This document shows, in pieces, positions 59,090 through 64,000 of a stretch of 64,000 nucleotides of DNA. Source of the stretch: Formicarius rufipectus (taxonomy: Eukaryota; Chordata; Aves; Passeriformes; Formicariidae). The notes under the pieces were generated by a model that ran no database searches, was not told the DNA's origin, and saw only the letters and a program-made list of their open reading frames with translations. The position numbers and the translations under genes were made by a program. The stretch covers positions 1 through 64,000 of the forward strand of contig VXAU01001689.1 of assembly GCA_013399695.1 (NCBI GenBank), given 5' to 3'. Numbering within the stretch: the stretch's first letter is position 1; each line of letters begins with the position of its first letter.

Positions 59090-59225
59090 AGAAGTGTCCA
59101 AGGCCAGGTTGAACGGGGCTTGGAGCATCCTGGGCTGATGGAAGGTGCCCCTGTCAGTGGCAGGGGGTGGGATGAGATGGGCTTTAAGGTACCTCGCAAC
59201 CCAAATCATTCCATGGTTCCATGAG
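59090..59225 (+). mobile_element. CR1 LINE tail fragment
   Basis: 'gtgtccaaggccaggttgaa' to 'cattccatggttccatga'. Confidence 0.9.
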
Positions 59226-60413
59226 TTCTCCATCTGGGTAACAACCCAGTAATATGCTTATGGTAACTTGGGTTTTTTGCACCTTGCTTCCCATGACCCC
59301 AGAGTCACCTTCTTGGAGTAGGTGAAGTTTCTGGAATACAGCCATTTATCTGTGTTTATTCCTGTATTTTGGATCCATCTCTCTCTGCAAACCCACAGCC
59401 AGATCTGATCTGTTTTGCTGGGTGAAGCACAAGAGCTCAGACTGTGCTGTTCGCTCACTGGGGGTGGCACATTCAACGCTGTGCTGCTTTTGTTGTCTTT
59501 TGAACACCTTTAGGTGACCTTAGAGCCTGAAAATTGGTGATCTGAGGTAGCGGAAAGCATAACCCTGTTCAAGTTGATGCACTACACCTTCTGCTATGGA
59601 AAATGAGTCAGTCATCCTGCTTAACACACCTATTTTTCAAGGTACACAGATCAGCACAAAACACAAAAGAATACAGAGCAAAGCATAAAGCAGGACACAA
59701 AGTCTTCTGTCTCTCCAACTTTAAGATGAGCTTTATGCATGACTGCACCTCATAAATGTTAACTGAGAACACAGGACAGGCACTAAATGCCTCAGCCATA
59801 ACCACACAGAACAGCCTCACGTGCTTGTCCTGTGGCTCATCCCTTCCAGAATCCTAAAGCAGCCACTCTTTTCGTTTTATAGCAGAGTTTGAGCTGAAAT
59901 GTTTCGCCTTTTAACAAAATCAAAGTTGCCCAGAAGAGTCACCCCAGGTCTCCTTGCTCTGCAGTGGCAGTAAGTGCTCCTCAGAGAGATCAGTGTGTAC
60001 TGCGCTCAGCCTGAACCCCACAGGGAGTAACTGCTGGAAGCACCAAGGGAATTTTTGGAGGCAGAAGGTTTAATATGTGAAACATGCAGATGACTTGGGA
60101 ATGGAGGTTTTTTGGCTGAGATGCTTTCTTTAGTCTAATAAAGTCTTGGTTTAGAGTCGAGAGGGAGAAATCTATGTGTTATCTCCTTGAACTGGAATAA
60201 TTCCTCTTTACATATTATGAGTATTTAAAGGAACCCAAAAGGTCACAAAAAGAAACTACTGATTTCTGGGCACAAAGCACCACCACTGAGAATGGAAAGC
60301 AGTCAAAATCTGATTTTGCTGGAGAAAGAAAGCACGCAGTACATTGGACTACGTTGGACTAGTTCAAGAGGTCAAGATCTGCTCATTTTCACCCCCACAT
60401 CCTGTGCCCCTGC

Positions 60414-60712
60414 AGTCATGGAATGGTCTAGGTTGGAAGGGACATTAAAGCCCACCCAGTGCCACCCCCTGCCATGGGCAAGGACACCCCCCACCAGCCC
60501 AGTTTCCTCCAAGCCCCATCCAACCTGGACTTGGACACTTCCAGGAATGGGGCAGCCACAGCTTCTCTGCCCAACCTGTGCCAGGGCCTGCCCACCCTCC
60601 CAGCCAGGAATTCCCTCCCAATATCCCTGCCCTCTGGGAGTGGGAAGCCATTCCCCCTTGTCCTGACACTCCAGGCCCTTGCAAATAGTCTCTCTCCAAG
60701 GTCTCCAGTCCA
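60414..60712 (-). mobile_element. CR1 LINE 3' fragment
   Basis: 'gtcatggaatggtctaggtt', 'gcttctctgcccaacctgtg' and 'tcctgacactccaggccctt'. Confidence 0.92.
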
Positions 60713-62104
60713 ATTTTCATCATCAAAATGGACAGATGCAGAGATACAGTTTTCAGGTTTTCATCACAGAGACACTTTGGGCAAAACCATAACGTTTGGA
60801 ACAAGTGCTCGTTTTCCATCCTGACAGGGACCAAAAGTACAGCCAGGCTTTCTACAGGAAAATAACTGAAGTTCACTCTACACCTGATGCTTCTCCTTAA
60901 AATCCCTTTGCACTGAAATGGAAGTGGCACCTGAGTGCAATCCCCAACAACAGGCTAAGGAGTGGGGCAGGAAACCTTCCCAGAGTGGTGCGAAGAAGTC
61001 ATGAAATCACCTTTAAAATATGAGGCACAATCCTCCCTGTGGCCAAACTGCAGCATCTCACAACCTTCACTGCTTCAGCCCCAGAAATCCAGCCTGCTCT
61101 TCAATTCAGGCTCCCTTTCAATAAAATATATAAATGGCACATGTGGGGAATGAATTCTCTGTGTATCTCACTTGCAAATACCTGGGCTGTGTATTTTGAC
61201 AGTAAGGTAATAGCAGCCACATCTTTATAGAGAGATATAAACCAGCCTTTGTGCCACTGCTTATCTAAGTGCAGAATTAGCACATTTTTATACATATTTA
61301 TTCACAAAACAGAGTGAAAGTCAAAGTATAACACCCTCCTTACCACAGATGCTTTTTATCGCCCACTTTTGGTTCAGGTTTGTTTCCCCACAGAACAGGA
61401 CACATCCTGACAACCCTCCCTGCACAAAGACCAAGGATAAAGCACAGAGAGAGCACAAAATGGCAGAGATGCTCAAATTCCACATCAGCACCTTCTAAAG
61501 CAAATTAGGACATATTAGAGACTTCTTGATGCCAGCTCCTTTGCTAACTCAGCTGCTACCTTCATCTGGGGAATGATCTCACTTCCCAACCACTTTCCTT
61601 ACCCTCTGAGGAGGAAACAGCTCATTCCCAAGATCGGAAAGGGTTGTTATTTAGCAAAAAGGTTGGTAGGAAAACAAATATTGACCCCTCTTCAAAGAGT
61701 ATTAAAATGCTGAACAAAACTGTTGTGAACTGAGACTGTCATCTCAGAATGCCAAAGAGGAGGGGGGGAAAGGCATTAAGGAGGAAATCAATATGCAATT
61801 TAAAGCTCATTAAGCCACTTGCTGTAATGCAGTAACACTAAACCAGGTGCTCCTGGGCACGTGGGGAGGGCGATACTCAGAGCAGAAGAAAAATCCTCCA
61901 GTACAGCATTCCCAGAAGAAAAAGGACTTGGAGACTTCAACGGGCTTCAGGGACACTCAGGTATTTTAAGATCCTTCTTGCTTGCGCTCCACTAAGTTAA
62001 GAATATAAGCCCTTAACACCTGTCTGAAGTAATGCCCTCTTCCTCCTCATTGACTGCTCTGGGAAACACACACCTTGGATTCAAATCTCCCTGGCTGTTA
62101 CATG

Positions 62105-62200
62105 AAATAATGGAATGGTTTGGGTCTGAAGGGACCTCAAAGTCCATGTCATTCCTTCCCCTGCCATGTCCCTCTGACTCCAAACCACTCTGTGATTCCA
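62105..62200 (-). mobile_element. CR1 LINE tail remnant
   Basis: 'aatggaatggtttgggtctg' and 'gggacctcaaagtccatgtc'; only about 95 bp. Confidence 0.8.
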
Positions 62201-63189
62201 TGAAAAACCTGATTTCACCAGATACCGGAGTATCAAGACCTTGAAGTCCTTTCTCTTGGCCTCTCAGAACAAACACACACCTTAATAAGAGCAAGTTCCA
62301 GATGTTTGCGATAATGTTGTGTTCCAGATGTTGTGATGACCCAAAGCATGAAGTGGCCCCCTGAGTTGTGCCCATGACTGGTGCTGCTTTGCACAGGGTT
62401 TTGGCTGAAGACACCCCAAACACAGCCTTGTTGGATCTCACATGCTCTGACTGCATCTTTTTCACATTCAGAGCTCAGCAAGCCCTAAAGTAGCTCATCA
62501 CATAAATTAAAGGATAATATTCATGATGGAATATATGAGGCAATAAATGACTAGCAGGTGATTGAACAGATCAGTTGAGATGGCAAGAAAGAAATAAATC
62601 TGTTTACAGGCACCGCAGACCAACATGCCTATTATTCCATTAATGCTACTGGAAATGAGACACATTTCGGAGCTGATGCAGCTCATTTTTATCACCTTTC
62701 TGTAAGTTTTGTGCTGCTGTGCTGGACTGCTCTGTTGTTCTTTAGAAGGGAAAAGATGTTTGTTATGTGTTACAAAGGAAGGATTGATTTCATGGATGCA
62801 AATTTATTGACGAAACATAATTCTATTTCAGAAATATTAGAAACTGTTGCTATGTTTTGGACCTTAACTGGTTCACTAATGTCTTTATTTTCCACATGTC
62901 CTTCACTGCCTGTAGAAGTTCTGGCAGAAAATTGGAATATTGGAATTAAATCTCCCCATAACATGAAATCCCACCCTGACGAAGCAGAGATGTATCACTG
63001 CTCACCTGCTCATGGAAACAACAATTCAGGGCATTTCAGGGCAATTCCTGCAGGAAGAGAAAGCTGTGGCACTGCACATATTGACACATGTTGTCCATCC
63101 CTCTTCTCCCACCCTCTCCTAGTCATAACTAAATCTGAAAATACATTGTAGAATATTGATAACTGGGATTAAGGCACAGAAGGAATTAC

Positions 63190-63830
63190 AGAATCCTGGG
63201 ATGGGTCAGGCTGGAAGGGACCACAGTGGGGTATCTGGTGCCACCTCCTGCTCCAGCAGGGCCAGCCCAGAGCACATGGCAGAGCACTGTGTCCATACAG
63301 CTCTGGAATATCCCTAGGGAGGAGATTCCCCCCTCTCTGGTCTCTGCTCAGGGCTGGGTCACTGCCCAGCCAAGAAGTTCTCCCTCCTGTGCAGGTGGAA
63401 CTCGCTGGGCATCAGTTCCTGCCCGTCCCTCCTGTGCCAACGCTGTGCCCCCCGAGCAGAGCCTGGGCCATGCTCTGCCCCCTCCCTGCAGGCACTGCCG
63501 GGCATGGGGAGGTGCCCTCTGGGTGTGCTCTGGAGGCTTAACAGCCCTTGTGGGATTCCAGTCAGATCTCTCTGCCCTTCTCTCCAGCCTGTCCAGGCCC
63601 CTCTGAGGGGCTGCAGAGCCCTCTGGGGATCGGCCGCTCCCCCCAGTTCTGGAACCTCAGTGGACTCACTGAGGAGGCACCGACCCCTCCGTGCCACCAG
63701 TGGGACAGTGAAACAGCCCTGGGGGACACCACCAGGGACAGGCTCCAACCAGCCCCTGTGCCCCTGATGATGACCCCCTGGGATGTGCTGTTCAGACAGG
63801 TCTCAGACCATGTCCCTGCCCACTCATCCA
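63190..63830 (-). mobile_element. CR1-type LINE fragment, copy 3 of the 9.0/30.5 kb subfamily, with extra upstream sequence
   Basis: 63190-63540 is the reverse complement of the element at 9010-9560 ('gtggaactcgctgggcatca', 'gccaagaagttctccctcct'). The sequence to about 63830 is less certain. Read on the minus strand it contains a GVPQG-like peptide, which could be a decayed reverse-transcriptase remnant. No intact ORF is present. Confidence 0.75.
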
Positions 63831-64000
63831 GCCCTTGTTTGCTGGGAAACAAGAGCTCTGATCATATTTATTGCTGTTGCTCTGTCTCTTGGAGTCTTTA
63901 ACCTGAGGCAGTGGCTTCATTACACCACATACTCTCCTTGAAAGACTAAAGAGCAAACCAGTCTGGGAACACAGGAGGAGAAAAAGCAATTGTAACGAGA

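Larger units (their letters stand above)
57695..64000 (-). other. Intron upstream of exon A (partial, at least 6.3 kb)
   Basis: CR1 fragments lie at 58253-58772, 59090-59225, 60414-60712, 62105-62200 and 63190-63560, the last with possible further retroelement sequence up to about 63830. A short poly-A run is at 57986-58000. Candidate donor-like sites near 61342 and 61603 do not define open cadherin-like exons. The stretches 57700-58250, 59230-60410, 60715-62100 and 62205-63185 show nothing. Confidence 0.75.

Noticed and set aside
61330..61400. Possible extra exon upstream of exon A (donor-like gtaagg on the minus strand)
   Set aside because: No open cadherin-like frame or good acceptor accompanies it; the next PCDH15 exon is more likely outside the window.
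1..64000. CRISPR array, operon, phage or other prokaryotic system
   Set aside because: Spliced cadherin exons and CR1 retroelements show a vertebrate chromosome; no regularly spaced repeats or prokaryotic gene organisation are present.

Overview
The window looks like bird genomic DNA (Aves; possibly a songbird, though I cannot fix the species). Two things point there. Introns are full of short, 5'-truncated CR1 LINE fragments whose 3' ends carry the typical 'ttctatga'-type tail. The one gene present is a vertebrate cadherin gene with modest introns of 1.2-12.9 kb. There is no bacterial, plasmid, organellar or viral gene organisation.

One protein-coding gene explains all the convincing coding sequence. 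It is a protocadherin-15 gene (PCDH15 or a close PCDH15-like paralogue) on the minus strand, so transcription runs from position 64000 towards 1. Ten internal exons were reconstructed from splice sites, reading phase and protein motifs: 57694-57578, 49107-48967, 46178-46066, 37813-37704, 36485-36345, 29143-29016, 16105-15890, 12301-12213, 3813-3637 and 790-572. They join in phase without a stop into 483 codons plus two bases (1451 nt). The peptide covers extracellular cadherin repeats EC9, EC10 and EC11, the membrane-adjacent domain (MAD12) and the single transmembrane helix. The N-terminal ectodomain lies beyond the right edge and the cytoplasmic exons beyond the left edge. In other vertebrates PCDH15 forms the lower part of the hair-cell tip link, with CDH23 above it, and connects to the mechanotransduction channel (TMC1/2, TMIE, LHFPL5).

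The rest is intron. About 44 CR1 fragments lie in both orientations, including two nearly identical copies about 21.5 kb apart and a tight inverted pair near 6 kb. There are AT/TG microsatellites, a poly-T tract, a CpG-rich patch at 1.73-2.06 kb and a G-rich tract close to one acceptor. At 38.55-39.39 kb two successive direct duplications (198 bp and 212 bp) are each split by a single N, which looks like an assembly artefact. No tRNA, rRNA, CRISPR or operon-like structure was seen. No new biological system is evident. The points most worth following are the orthologue/paralogue status of the gene and the false duplications.
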